Shown here: positions 23,560-31,687 of the stretch, one piece after another | How the letters are laid out: every line of letters starts with the position of its first letter | Numbering within the stretch: position 1 is the stretch's first letter | Source: HKST-UBA178 sp965223815 | GTDB taxonomy: Bacteria > Pseudomonadota > Gammaproteobacteria > Chromatiales > Chromatiaceae | Reading direction: 5' to 3' | NCBI GenBank assembly: GCA_965223815.1 | Contig: OZ245019.1 | Location: 992,001 to 1,056,000 of the forward strand | Length of the DNA: 64,000 nucleotides | Translations under genes and position numbers: made by a program | The notes under the pieces: generated by a model | Told to the model about the DNA's origin: nothing | What the model saw: only the letters and a program-made list of their open reading frames with translations | Databases searched by the model: none

Positions 23560-26124
23560 ATGAGTAACAATATACAAACCGGTAATTTGTTCGAACGCTT
23601 AAACATCTCCCGGCGTTCCTTTCTAAAAGGTACGGCAGCGGGTGGGGCGGTATTGGCTACAGGTGGGCTCTTGGAACTGAAGACAGCCAAAAAGGCGAAC
23701 GCCTTTGCCTATGAGCCATATCCCAGAGACGATCAACTCGAAACTGTGGTGACCAGTTGCGCCCACAATTGCGGTTCGCGTCATATGTTGGTGGCTCACA
23801 AATGGAAAGATGTCATCGTGCGCTTGTCCACGGATGACGGCAGATATCAGAAAGGGGGCTATTTCGGGAAAGATGGGCTAATCGAACCTCAGTTACGCGC
23901 CTGTCTGCGCGGGCGGTCTTATCGTCAGCGCCTCTATTCGGCAGAACGCCTGCTCTATCCAATGGTGAGGGTCGGTGAACGAGGCGAAGGAAAGTTCAAG
24001 CGAGTGACCTGGGACGAGGCCCTCGATCTTGTAGCAAAAAAAATGGTGTACTTGAAAGACACCTATGGCCCTACATCATTGTTGGATCAAAGCTACGCGG
24101 GCGCATCCTATGGCGTACTCCACAAGTCTGATCAGATCGAAGGGCTATTAGGACGCTTCCTGGGGATGTTCGGTAGTCGCACCAATTCTTGGTCGGTGCC
24201 CTCTTACCAGGGAACCACTTTCAGTTCCAGGATGACATTCGGAACCATTGAGGACGGGAACGAAGACGATGCGTTCGCACACTCCAAGCTGATGATAATG
24301 TGGGGTTGGAATCCTGCTTATACATTTCATGGCGGTAACACCTTCATGTATATGCGGATGGCGAAGCAGCGGGGCTGCAAATTCGTCTTAGTCGATCCTC
24401 AATACACCGATTCCGCGGCGGCATACGATGCCTGGTGGATTCCCATACGCCCGAACACCGATGCCGCCATGATGGCGGGTATGGCCCACTACATTTTTGC
24501 CAACAATCTTCAGGACCAGGCCTTCATAGATAACTTCTGTCAAGGTATGGATAAGGGGACTATGCCCGATTGGGCCCAGGACAAGGAGAATTTCAAGGAT
24601 TACATACTGGGAACCTATGACGGTGTCGCCAAGACCCCCGAGTGGGCGGCAGAAATCTGCGGGGTACCGGCTGCGGATATCGAGAAGCTGGCCAAAATGT
24701 ACGCTGATACCAAACCGGCTGCATTGAAAGCATCCTGGGCGCCGGGACGCAACGCCTACGGGGAGCAATACAATCGCATGGCAGCGGCATTGCAGGCGAT
24801 GACAGGTAACATCGGTGTCTTGGGCGGCAGTGCCGAAGGGGTCGGCAAGGCCTGGCATGCCGAAGCCGTCGCCTACCCTTACGATCAGTGGTCCAATATC
24901 TGGTTCCAATCGATCAAATCGGATCGGTGGGCTCACTGTGTATTGAACTATCCGAATGTCAAACGGGAAGAGATTGGCCTCTGGCCAAGACAGGATGCGA
25001 CGGATGGTCAGATTCCCAATATCAAGGGAATATTCTGGCAGGGATCGGACTGGTTCAATCAATTGACAAACATCAATAAGGAAATCGAGGCAGTCAAGAA
25101 GCTGGAGCTGGTGGTATGCATGGATTCAACCATTACGCCTTCCGGTTTGTGGGCCGATGTGTTGCTGCCGGTTGCAACACACTTTGAAAGGCATGATGTC
25201 GCATTGCCTTGGTACAAAGGCCATTACTATATTCATCGCCCGAAAGTCATTGAACCAATGGGAGAGTCCAAGAGTGACTTTCAAATATTTACCGAACTGG
25301 CCTACCGAATAGGGGGTGAAACCTTCGGCAAGGCATACAACCCCAAGGCCAATCGTGACTATTTTCACGTAGACGACAACGTGGATGAAGCCTATCTAAG
25401 AAGCTGGTGGGAGACCAAGGTAATGGCTCATCAGCACGTTGAGATGTCGTGGGACGAGTTTAAGAAAAGAGGTGTCTACAAATTCCATTTGCACAGGCCC
25501 CATGTCGCTTTCCAAGATCAGATCGAGAAAGGAAAACCGTTTCAGACCGCATCCGGTAAGATCGAAATCCTCTCTGGTCAGCTGGCGCAGATCACGGATT
25601 GGAAGAAGACAATGTACGGATACCCTATTCCCTATATCCCCAAGTGGATCGAGCCCTGGGAGTCGCTTAACAGCCCCAAGACAAAAAAATACCCTTTCCA
25701 TCTCATTTCTCCCCATCCCCGTTGGCGGACACACTCGATTTTTCACAACTGTGGCTGGTTGCGTGAAACCTATGAGCAGGAAGTGACAATGAATGCTGCT
25801 GACGCCAGAAAGTTTGGGATAAAAACCGGCGATACCGTCGAGTTGTGGAATGATCGTGGAAAGGTGGTGGTACCTACCTACGTCACCGAGCGCTGTATGC
25901 CGGGTGTGCTTGTACTCCATGAGGGGGCATGGATGGATCTCGATGAAAATGGAGTCGACAGAGCGGGAAATCCGGATTTCCTGACGCTTGACGAACCCAG
26001 TCCGGCCGGTGCCTTTGCCTACAATACGGTGTTGTGCGATATCAAGAAATCGGACTTGGAGCACAAACCTGGCTGGGACAGGTTGGCTACTTCTCGGGCA
26101 CACGTCTTCAGGCGTGATCTATAG
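23560..26124 (+). CDS. DmsA-like TAT-exported molybdopterin oxidoreductase
   Basis: An 854-residue catalytic subunit of the DMSO-reductase family, closest by eye to DmsA/YnfE. A twin-arginine signal (SRRSFLKG, 17-24) is followed by the iron-sulfur motif Cys67-x3-Cys71-x3-His75 ... Cys115 (CAHNCGSRH, then LRACLRGRS). Aligning by eye with DmsA puts Ser215 (VPSYQG) at the molybdenum ligand Ser position. DPQYTDSAAAYDAWWIPIRPNTDAA, WAPGRNAYGE and TGNIGVLGG are typical cofactor-contact segments. The third cysteine of DmsA is His here. The substrate is unknown; S- or N-oxides, including methionine sulfoxide, are possible. Genes for the ferredoxin subunit and chaperone follow. Confidence 0.9.
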   Translation: MSNNIQTGNLFERLNISRRSFLKGTAAGGAVLATGGLLELKTAKKANAFAYEPYPRDDQLETVVTSCAHNCGSRHMLVAHKWKDVIVRLSTDDGRYQKGGYFGKDGLIEPQLRACLRGRSYRQRLYSAERLLYPMVRVGERGEGKFKRVTWDEALDLVAKKMVYLKDTYGPTSLLDQSYAGASYGVLHKSDQIEGLLGRFLGMFGSRTNSWSVPSYQGTTFSSRMTFGTIEDGNEDDAFAHSKLMIMWGWNPAYTFHGGNTFMYMRMAKQRGCKFVLVDPQYTDSAAAYDAWWIPIRPNTDAAMMAGMAHYIFANNLQDQAFIDNFCQGMDKGTMPDWAQDKENFKDYILGTYDGVAKTPEWAAEICGVPAADIEKLAKMYADTKPAALKASWAPGRNAYGEQYNRMAAALQAMTGNIGVLGGSAEGVGKAWHAEAVAYPYDQWSNIWFQSIKSDRWAHCVLNYPNVKREEIGLWPRQDATDGQIPNIKGIFWQGSDWFNQLTNINKEIEAVKKLELVVCMDSTITPSGLWADVLLPVATHFERHDVALPWYKGHYYIHRPKVIEPMGESKSDFQIFTELAYRIGGETFGKAYNPKANRDYFHVDDNVDEAYLRSWWETKVMAHQHVEMSWDEFKKRGVYKFHLHRPHVAFQDQIEKGKPFQTASGKIEILSGQLAQITDWKKTMYGYPIPYIPKWIEPWESLNSPKTKKYPFHLISPHPRWRTHSIFHNCGWLRETYEQEVTMNAADARKFGIKTGDTVELWNDRGKVVVPTYVTERCMPGVLVLHEGAWMDLDENGVDRAGNPDFLTLDEPSPAGAFAYNTVLCDIKKSDLEHKPGWDRLATSRAHVFRRDL

Positions 26125-26147
26125 GAACAGGTCTGGAGGACATAGAA

Positions 26148-26813
26148 ATGGCAGAACAGAAAAATACAGCTAAAATCAAAGAGGCTGTCAAACAACGAAA
26201 AAGAGAGCAGTACGTGCCTGTCGAGCCCGACATGCAACTCGGATTCGTCCACAACAATGTCGACTGCATAGGCTGTCGCGCCTGCGAGATAGCGTGCAAG
26301 GATAAAAATGGGCTCGCACCTGGACCTAGGTTCAGGCGGGTGCAGTACATCGAGGGCGGTACCTACCCCGATGTTTACGCCTACAAAGTCAACATGTCGT
26401 GCAATCACTGCGCAGATCCCGCCTGTTTGCCGACTTGCCCTACAGGCGCACTTTTCAAACGCAAGGCGGACGGAATCGTGGATATCGATTCTACGCTCTG
26501 TATAGGTTGCCGCCGTTGTGAGGCAGCCTGCCCGTTCGGCGCGCCTCAGTTCGACCCAACTGACGGCATTGTCAAGAAATGCAATTTGTGTGTAGACGAA
26601 ATCGATGCCGGACGTAAGCCCTACTGTGTGATGGCCTGCATGATGCGGGTATTGGATATTGGCGACATCGATAAGATCTGGAGCAAGGAGTTGGAGACGG
26701 TCGCAATCGGACCACAAGATAGTGTCGTAAGACAGGTAAAGAACATGGCTGATGTGGAGTTGACCAAGCCGTCTATTGGATTTGTGCCGCACAGCAAAGG
26801 AAAGATTGAGTGA
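26148..26813 (+). CDS. DmsB-like ferredoxin subunit with four [4Fe-4S] motifs
   Basis: A 221-residue electron-transfer subunit. Four cysteine groups match the DmsB/PhsB plan: CIGCRACEIACKDKNG; CNHCADPACLPTCPTGAL; CIGCRRCEAACPFGAP; and CNLCVDEIDAGRKPYC with VMACM. All sixteen ligand cysteines appear present. It has no signal peptide, so it would be co-exported with the TAT-bearing catalytic subunit. The ribosome binding site CTGGAGGACA is strong. A DmsC-type membrane anchor is not encoded nearby, so electrons probably reach or leave it through the pentahaem cytochrome. Confidence 0.9.
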   Translation: MAEQKNTAKIKEAVKQRKREQYVPVEPDMQLGFVHNNVDCIGCRACEIACKDKNGLAPGPRFRRVQYIEGGTYPDVYAYKVNMSCNHCADPACLPTCPTGALFKRKADGIVDIDSTLCIGCRRCEAACPFGAPQFDPTDGIVKKCNLCVDEIDAGRKPYCVMACMMRVLDIGDIDKIWSKELETVAIGPQDSVVRQVKNMADVELTKPSIGFVPHSKGKIE

Positions 26814-27589
26814 CAGAAAATACATCTGCCGTTCAGAATAAGAGCCCCGGCGATCCCCGGCTGGTGGTGTTTTGCGAAGTGGTGGCCGATGACTTTGCAA
26901 TGTTGGCAAGGTTTCATGATAAAGAGCCCGAAAAGGTGCTGCTGGCTACTCTTAAACAGCAGAACTTTCCACAAGGTCTGGGATTGTCCCTGGAAAGTGA
27001 TTTGGGTGTACACGCTTTTGAACTCATGGAGAAGGCGGTCGCATCGCTACCTTCCAGCCCGGATCCTGATCTTATGGATGATTTGGCTGCCGACTACGCC
27101 AGCATCTATTTAACATATGGGATACAGGCTTCTCCAGAGGAGTCGGTTTGGATTGATGAAGAGCACCTGGCTTGCCAACAGTCGATGTTTCAAGTTCGAC
27201 AGTGGTATAACGATTACGGGCTAGAGGTTCCCGATTGGCGCCAGCGGCCGGACGATCATCTAGTTTATCAGCTTCAGTTCATTGAGCATTTGTGCAGAAG
27301 GTACGCCAACGCAGAGGGATTGAAGGCACTTGCGAGATTTATGGACGATCATCTCCTGCGTTGGATAATCTCCTTTTCCGAACGTGTCAGTAGTCGCTGC
27401 GGAACAGCCTACTTTGCCGGTGTCGCCATGTTAACTAGTGCCTACAGCAACGAGGTTAGGGACCTGCTGGCCGAGATTATCGGAGAGGCACGACCCACTG
27501 CAGAGGAGGTGGAGCAGAGGATGAAGCCTGCGGCCCAGCGGGAGGAAGCTCCCCTCCAATATATGCCAGGTGTGGGCCCGGCTGTTTGA
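26810..27589 (+). CDS. TorD/DmsD-family chaperone
   Basis: A 259-residue, all-helical cytosolic protein. Its GTG start overlaps the stop of the ferredoxin gene (GTGA), so the two are coupled. The segment LAADYASIYLTYGIQASPEESVWIDEE is the hallmark of TorD-like redox-enzyme maturation proteins, which hold the apo-molybdoenzyme and its TAT signal until cofactor insertion is complete. The C-terminal 30 residues (REEAPLQYMPGVGPAV) are extra and flexible. The partner is presumably the DmsA-like subunit two genes upstream. The next gene is convergent, so this closes the operon. Confidence 0.88.
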   Translation: MTENTSAVQNKSPGDPRLVVFCEVVADDFAMLARFHDKEPEKVLLATLKQQNFPQGLGLSLESDLGVHAFELMEKAVASLPSSPDPDLMDDLAADYASIYLTYGIQASPEESVWIDEEHLACQQSMFQVRQWYNDYGLEVPDWRQRPDDHLVYQLQFIEHLCRRYANAEGLKALARFMDDHLLRWIISFSERVSSRCGTAYFAGVAMLTSAYSNEVRDLLAEIIGEARPTAEEVEQRMKPAAQREEAPLQYMPGVGPAV

Positions 27590-27619
27590 GAACGGCACCC
27601 TGAGTGTAAAGAAATGAGA

Positions 27620-29179
27620 TTAGCGCTGGTTCGCTGCAGAAAGCGTCCATTCTTTTAGAATATTTGTCTTCAGATCGTACTGCAGTATTCGGTTGTTGTT
27701 GGTATCCGCTACTAGGATCAGGTCTTTGTAGGCGGCGAGTCCTCCCGGCTCACTCATTGTGATCATACTGTCGCCACCGTCTATTTCGGGAGCTTTTCCG
27801 TGTCTCAAAGTTGATACCGTCCGCTTTTGCAGATCCAGCAACTTCAGTTTGTGGTTGTAGGTGTCGGCTATCACCACCTTCTTGTCGTCGATGGCTGAGA
27901 TGCCCAGTACATGTTGCAGCTCGGCGTCGGCGAAGTCTCCATCTTTGTCACCAAAATCGAATAGTCCTTTGCCGGTGAGCGTCTCGACAAACTCATCTTG
28001 CAGGTGAATGCGTCGTACGGCGGAGTCTTCGGCGTCGGCTACGTATAGCCAATGGCCCCCAATGCTTAGGCCACTGGGTTGGCTGAACTGAGAAACAGGC
28101 AGCGCGCCGTCTTTCAATCCCTCGCGACCGCTGCCAGCGTAATCGCTCAATTCCCCAATACTCAAATTCAGGCGCCATATCTGGTGACTGCCGGCCATGG
28201 CAATGTAGAGCTGACGCTCTTGGAGTGCCAAGGCCCAAGGAGATCTCAGGCCAACTTCAAGCGCGCTAAATCTGCCATGCCGCGGTTGATTTAGAGAACC
28301 GTCCCCGGCGATGGTTTTGACCAAACCCGATTCTATGTTCAGTTCTCTAATAAGGTGGTTGCCGGTATCAGCGACGAATATTTTCTGCTCTTCACCTATA
28401 ACGATGCCTTGTGGAGATGAAAACCGCGCATCCTTTGCTGCGCCATCATTCGCTCCAGGTTCGAGTCCCCCGAATATCCGCAGGATTTTGCCGTAGCGGT
28501 CAGCCAGTATAATTCGATGGTGGAGGGTATCGCTGATGGCAACATAATTTTTGGATACCGCTAACTTACCCGGAGCTGCCAATAGACTTCTTTGAAACTT
28601 TTCTTTTTCCAACGCCAACGGTAAGGGAGCGTCACTAAGCTCCTCCTGGTATTTTTCCAGTAATCCGGCGATGGCTTTGTCAAGAATATCCAGATTGCCC
28701 TCGCCCGTAACTTTACCTAGAGGTTCTCCCCGAGGATCAATTACCACCTGTGTAGGCCAGGCCCGCATACCGTAATGTCTTGCCACCAAGTATTCGACGT
28801 CGTTGAGCACTGGATGTTCGACATCGTAACGAACGACGATTTGCCGTAGCGCCTTGAGCTCCTTCTCTCTATCAAATTTGGGTGTGTGGACTCCGATGAC
28901 TGCGAGATAGGGGCGATACTTCTGCTCGAGTTTTTTCAGGTCCTCAAGAACGTGAATGCAGTTGATACAGCCATATGTCCAAAAATCGAGTATGACCACT
29001 TTGCCTCTGAGTTCATCCATACTCAATGGCCTGGAAACATTGAGCCAAGGCATATTCTGGTGAAATTCGAACAAGGGGAAGGGCACCCGCTTGTCTTTCT
29101 CCGCAACGACGACTTGGCTGCACAAGCATCCAAGCAGGATGAGTAACCGGATCAGGTAGGCGATTGCTAGGCCTCTCAC
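27620..29179 (-). CDS. Thioredoxin-NHL repeat protein (NHLRC2-like)
   Basis: A protein of about 519 residues: a hydrophobic N-terminal export segment (AYLIRLLILLGCLCSQVVVA), a thioredoxin domain with LDFWTYGCINCIHVL (active-site CINC), then a six-bladed NHL-type propeller (VSKNYVAISDTLHHRIILAD, IFVADTGNHLIREL, KVVIADTYNHKLKLL, LILVADTNNNRILQYD). The layout equals that of NHLRC2-type proteins, whose role is poorly understood. The in-frame GTG at 29200 lies inside the adjoining MITE repeat. I prefer the GTG at 29179, although neither has a good ribosome binding site, so the natural start may have been replaced by the MITE. Convergent with the redox operon. Confidence 0.8.
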   Translation of the reverse strand: MRGLAIAYLIRLLILLGCLCSQVVVAEKDKRVPFPLFEFHQNMPWLNVSRPLSMDELRGKVVILDFWTYGCINCIHVLEDLKKLEQKYRPYLAVIGVHTPKFDREKELKALRQIVVRYDVEHPVLNDVEYLVARHYGMRAWPTQVVIDPRGEPLGKVTGEGNLDILDKAIAGLLEKYQEELSDAPLPLALEKEKFQRSLLAAPGKLAVSKNYVAISDTLHHRIILADRYGKILRIFGGLEPGANDGAAKDARFSSPQGIVIGEEQKIFVADTGNHLIRELNIESGLVKTIAGDGSLNQPRHGRFSALEVGLRSPWALALQERQLYIAMAGSHQIWRLNLSIGELSDYAGSGREGLKDGALPVSQFSQPSGLSIGGHWLYVADAEDSAVRRIHLQDEFVETLTGKGLFDFGDKDGDFADAELQHVLGISAIDDKKVVIADTYNHKLKLLDLQKRTVSTLRHGKAPEIDGGDSMITMSEPGGLAAYKDLILVADTNNNRILQYDLKTNILKEWTLSAANQR

Positions 29180-29184
29180 TTTAT

Positions 29185-29455
29185 TAGGGCCTGTTAACAC
29201 TAATTGGAACAGTGTCGCCGGAGGCCATTTTATCGCAGGTCAAGGCGCACCGAGCGCGGTGTAGCACCGCTACATAAGCGAGGTGCAACGCGGAACTGGG
29301 GAAAAATGGCCCCGTCCCTCCGGGTTGCGCCCCAAAAAGGGCAACTCGGTGTTGCTCGTCATTCATTTGGAACCACCAAACCTCACTCCTCGCGCCTTGA
29401 TTGGCCCTTTCTGGGGCAGCAACGACGCTGTTTCAATTAGTGTTAACAGGCCCTA
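29185..29455. mobile_element. MITE with 22-bp perfect inverted repeats and TA flanks
   Basis: The 271-bp unit has ends GGGCCTGTTAACACTAATTG (29187-29206) and its exact complement (29434-29453), each bordered by TA. TA duplications are typical of IS630/Tc1-type non-autonomous elements. The interior encodes no transposase; frames on both strands are low-complexity by-products. It touches the 5' end of the thioredoxin-NHL gene. A joined copy of the two end sequences occurs at 58955-58976. Confidence 0.75.
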
Positions 29456-29687
29456 GTTGGGATAGCCATGATTCCCGGCGGTGAAGTTGATTCAATAGTA
29501 GCCATTATACATGTCGGCTGAGTATCATGGCCGCCGCCTCCAGGGTATTCCAGGCGTTAAAGTCTGATCTGAAAAAGCCGCTACTTCTCCCAAGATAGTG
29601 AGCATGCAGCGTGCGTCATCCCAACTATAACGGCGGTTCGTTCAGGAAGTGCGCGAATACCGGGGGCAGAATCGATCTGAACTAAAT

Positions 29688-30005
29688 ATGAGCATCACGA
29701 GCAAGGTATCCGATGACGGTTTGCAGGTGTCGATAAAGGTGGATGGGCGGTTTGATTTTACCGCGCACACCGCTTTCCGGGAGGCCTACAGCAACACCAA
29801 TACTGAGCGGGCCAGCTTTTTAATTGATATGAGCGATACCGAATACATCGATAGTGCTGCCCTGGGCATGTTGCTGCTGCTCAGAGAACAGGCGGGCGGC
29901 GACAATGCTCGGATAAAAATCTCAGGGTGCACCCAGGATGTGCAACGCATTCTCCAGGTGTCCAGTTTCCATAAACTTTTTGAAATTGAAGAGGCTACCG
30001 CCTGA
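29688..30005 (+). CDS. STAS-domain anti-sigma-factor antagonist
   Basis: A 105-residue single STAS domain. The start at 29688 (MSITSKVSDDG) is chosen because family members begin there; the GTG at 29649 adds 13 unlike residues. The regulatory serine lies in YIDSAALGMLLLLREQ (the DSAALG motif phosphorylated by HPK/RsbW-type kinases). Such proteins release a sigma factor or output partner by binding an anti-sigma kinase in the unphosphorylated state. The kinase partner is not in the window. The next gene is ManC, and related STAS genes sometimes sit beside polysaccharide genes. Confidence 0.85.
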   Translation: MSITSKVSDDGLQVSIKVDGRFDFTAHTAFREAYSNTNTERASFLIDMSDTEYIDSAALGMLLLLREQAGGDNARIKISGCTQDVQRILQVSSFHKLFEIEEATA

Positions 30006-30146
30006 GAGTAGATGGGCCGCTCCTTTATCAGTATTTCCTATGTGACGTGTTTCCCTATTCCCCCATGGTCCAAGTGGTTTGATTGACGGCTGGATGGGCA
30101 GTTGCTCTAATCGCGCCAACAGAATAATTTCGAGGAAAAAGAAGAA

Positions 30147-31616
30147 ATGCAGTTACTACCAGTGATACTCTCCGGCGGTTCCGGAAGTCGTCTTTGGCCG
30201 CTTTCCAGGGAGGCCTATCCCAAGCAGTTTTTACCGTTGACAGGCGCTGACAGCCTGTTACAGGCCACCGTAAGGAGGCTTGAAGGCGTGGACTCGGATT
30301 TCTCAGGCGATCTGGAATTGCTAGCTCCGTTAGTGGTATGCAATGAAGCGCACCGATTCCTTGTAGCAGAACAGTTCCGCCTCATGGAGCGCTCCCCTGC
30401 GTCTATCGTTTTGGAGCCCAAGGGTCGCAATACCGCACCGGCGCTCGCCCTGGCGGCACTGGCGGCCAGTACCGGGGGTGACGACCCCATCTTGATCGTC
30501 ATGCCGGCTGATCACCTGATTCCTGATGAAGCTGTGTTCAGAAAAGGTGTTGCTCTGGGCGTAGAGCTGGCTGCGCAAAACAAGGTAGTGACTTTTGGAA
30601 TAGTACCCACTGGGCCTGAGACTGGGTATGGGTATATTCGCAAGGGTGAAAGTCTAGATGACAGCAAGGGCGCTTTTCGGCTTAATGCGTTCGTTGAGAA
30701 GCCGAACCGGTCAACGGCGACGGAGTACGTAGACTCCGGCCGCTACCTCTGGAATAGCGGGATCTTCATGATGAAGACTTCGGTCTGGCTGGATTTGCTG
30801 GGCCGGTTTAGGAGTGATATCACTACAGCATGCGAGGCGGCTTACCGGGGTGGCGAGGCGGATAACGACTTTTACCGCCCCGATTCAGAGCTTTTTCAGG
30901 CATGCCCATCGGACTCTATTGACTATGCGGTCATGGAGCGGCTTTCCGGCGACAAGGTTGAAGGCGTGCAGGCTGTAGTGTTGCCGCTTGATGCCGGATG
31001 GTCGGATGTGGGGGCCTGGTCTGCCCTTTGGAAAGTCACTCAGCGAGATGAATCCGGTAACGCCATGGATGGTGATGTTTTTACATACAAAGCACACGAT
31101 AACCTGTTGATCGCCAAACATCGAATGCTGGCAGCGGTGGGAGTCGACGGGCTCGTAGTGGTGGAGACGAAGGATGCGGTACTGGTGCTGGACAAGTCCA
31201 GGGCCCAGGATGTGAAGGAGGTCACCCGTTACCTAAAGGAGGCGAAACGGGATGAACACGTTTTTCATCGTAAAGTGCATAGGCCCTGGGGTAGCTTTGA
31301 GCCGATCGACGAAGGTGGGAGATACCAGGTAAAACGCCTTTCGGTTGCCCCAGGCGGCTGCCTGTCGATGCAGATGCACCACCATCGGGCGGAGCATTGG
31401 ATCGTGGTTCGTGGGACGGCGAAAGTTACCCGCAACGACGAGACGCTGTTGTTGACGGAAAACGAGTCTGTCTATATCCCCCTGGGTACACGCCACCGAC
31501 TCGAGAACCCGGGGCAGATTCCGTTGGAAATTATCGAGGTTCAGTCAGGGAGCTACCTCGGAGAGGATGACATCATACGCTTTGACGACGTCTACAATCG
31601 ATGCTCTGAAGACTAG
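30147..31616 (+). CDS. manC: Mannose-1-phosphate guanylyltransferase / mannose-6-phosphate isomerase
   Basis: A 489-residue bifunctional enzyme. Residues 1-350 form the nucleotidyltransferase (LPVILSGGSGSRLWPLSREAYPKQF, EPKGRNTAPALALAAL, IVMPADHLI, FVEKP, WNSGIFMMK). Residues about 370-489 form the type II phosphomannose isomerase cupin (HRPWGSFEPIDEGGRYQVKR, QMHHHRAEHWIVV, IPLGTRHRLENP). It makes GDP-mannose for exopolysaccharide or lipopolysaccharide. Length is that of ManC/AlgA proteins. No other sugar-nucleotide gene is adjacent. GAGGAAAAAGAAGAA serves as ribosome binding site. Confidence 0.95.
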   Translation: MQLLPVILSGGSGSRLWPLSREAYPKQFLPLTGADSLLQATVRRLEGVDSDFSGDLELLAPLVVCNEAHRFLVAEQFRLMERSPASIVLEPKGRNTAPALALAALAASTGGDDPILIVMPADHLIPDEAVFRKGVALGVELAAQNKVVTFGIVPTGPETGYGYIRKGESLDDSKGAFRLNAFVEKPNRSTATEYVDSGRYLWNSGIFMMKTSVWLDLLGRFRSDITTACEAAYRGGEADNDFYRPDSELFQACPSDSIDYAVMERLSGDKVEGVQAVVLPLDAGWSDVGAWSALWKVTQRDESGNAMDGDVFTYKAHDNLLIAKHRMLAAVGVDGLVVVETKDAVLVLDKSRAQDVKEVTRYLKEAKRDEHVFHRKVHRPWGSFEPIDEGGRYQVKRLSVAPGGCLSMQMHHHRAEHWIVVRGTAKVTRNDETLLLTENESVYIPLGTRHRLENPGQIPLEIIEVQSGSYLGEDDIIRFDDVYNRCSED

Positions 31617-31687
31617 ATTCCCCCATTGTGCTGGCAACATCTAGGGATATCGCCTATCCTTGACGGCTTTTCGTCGGATCTAAAGTC

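Noticed and set aside
29204..29440. 78-codon frame inside the MITE
   Set aside because: Composition is repeat-derived and both strands are open; it has no domain.
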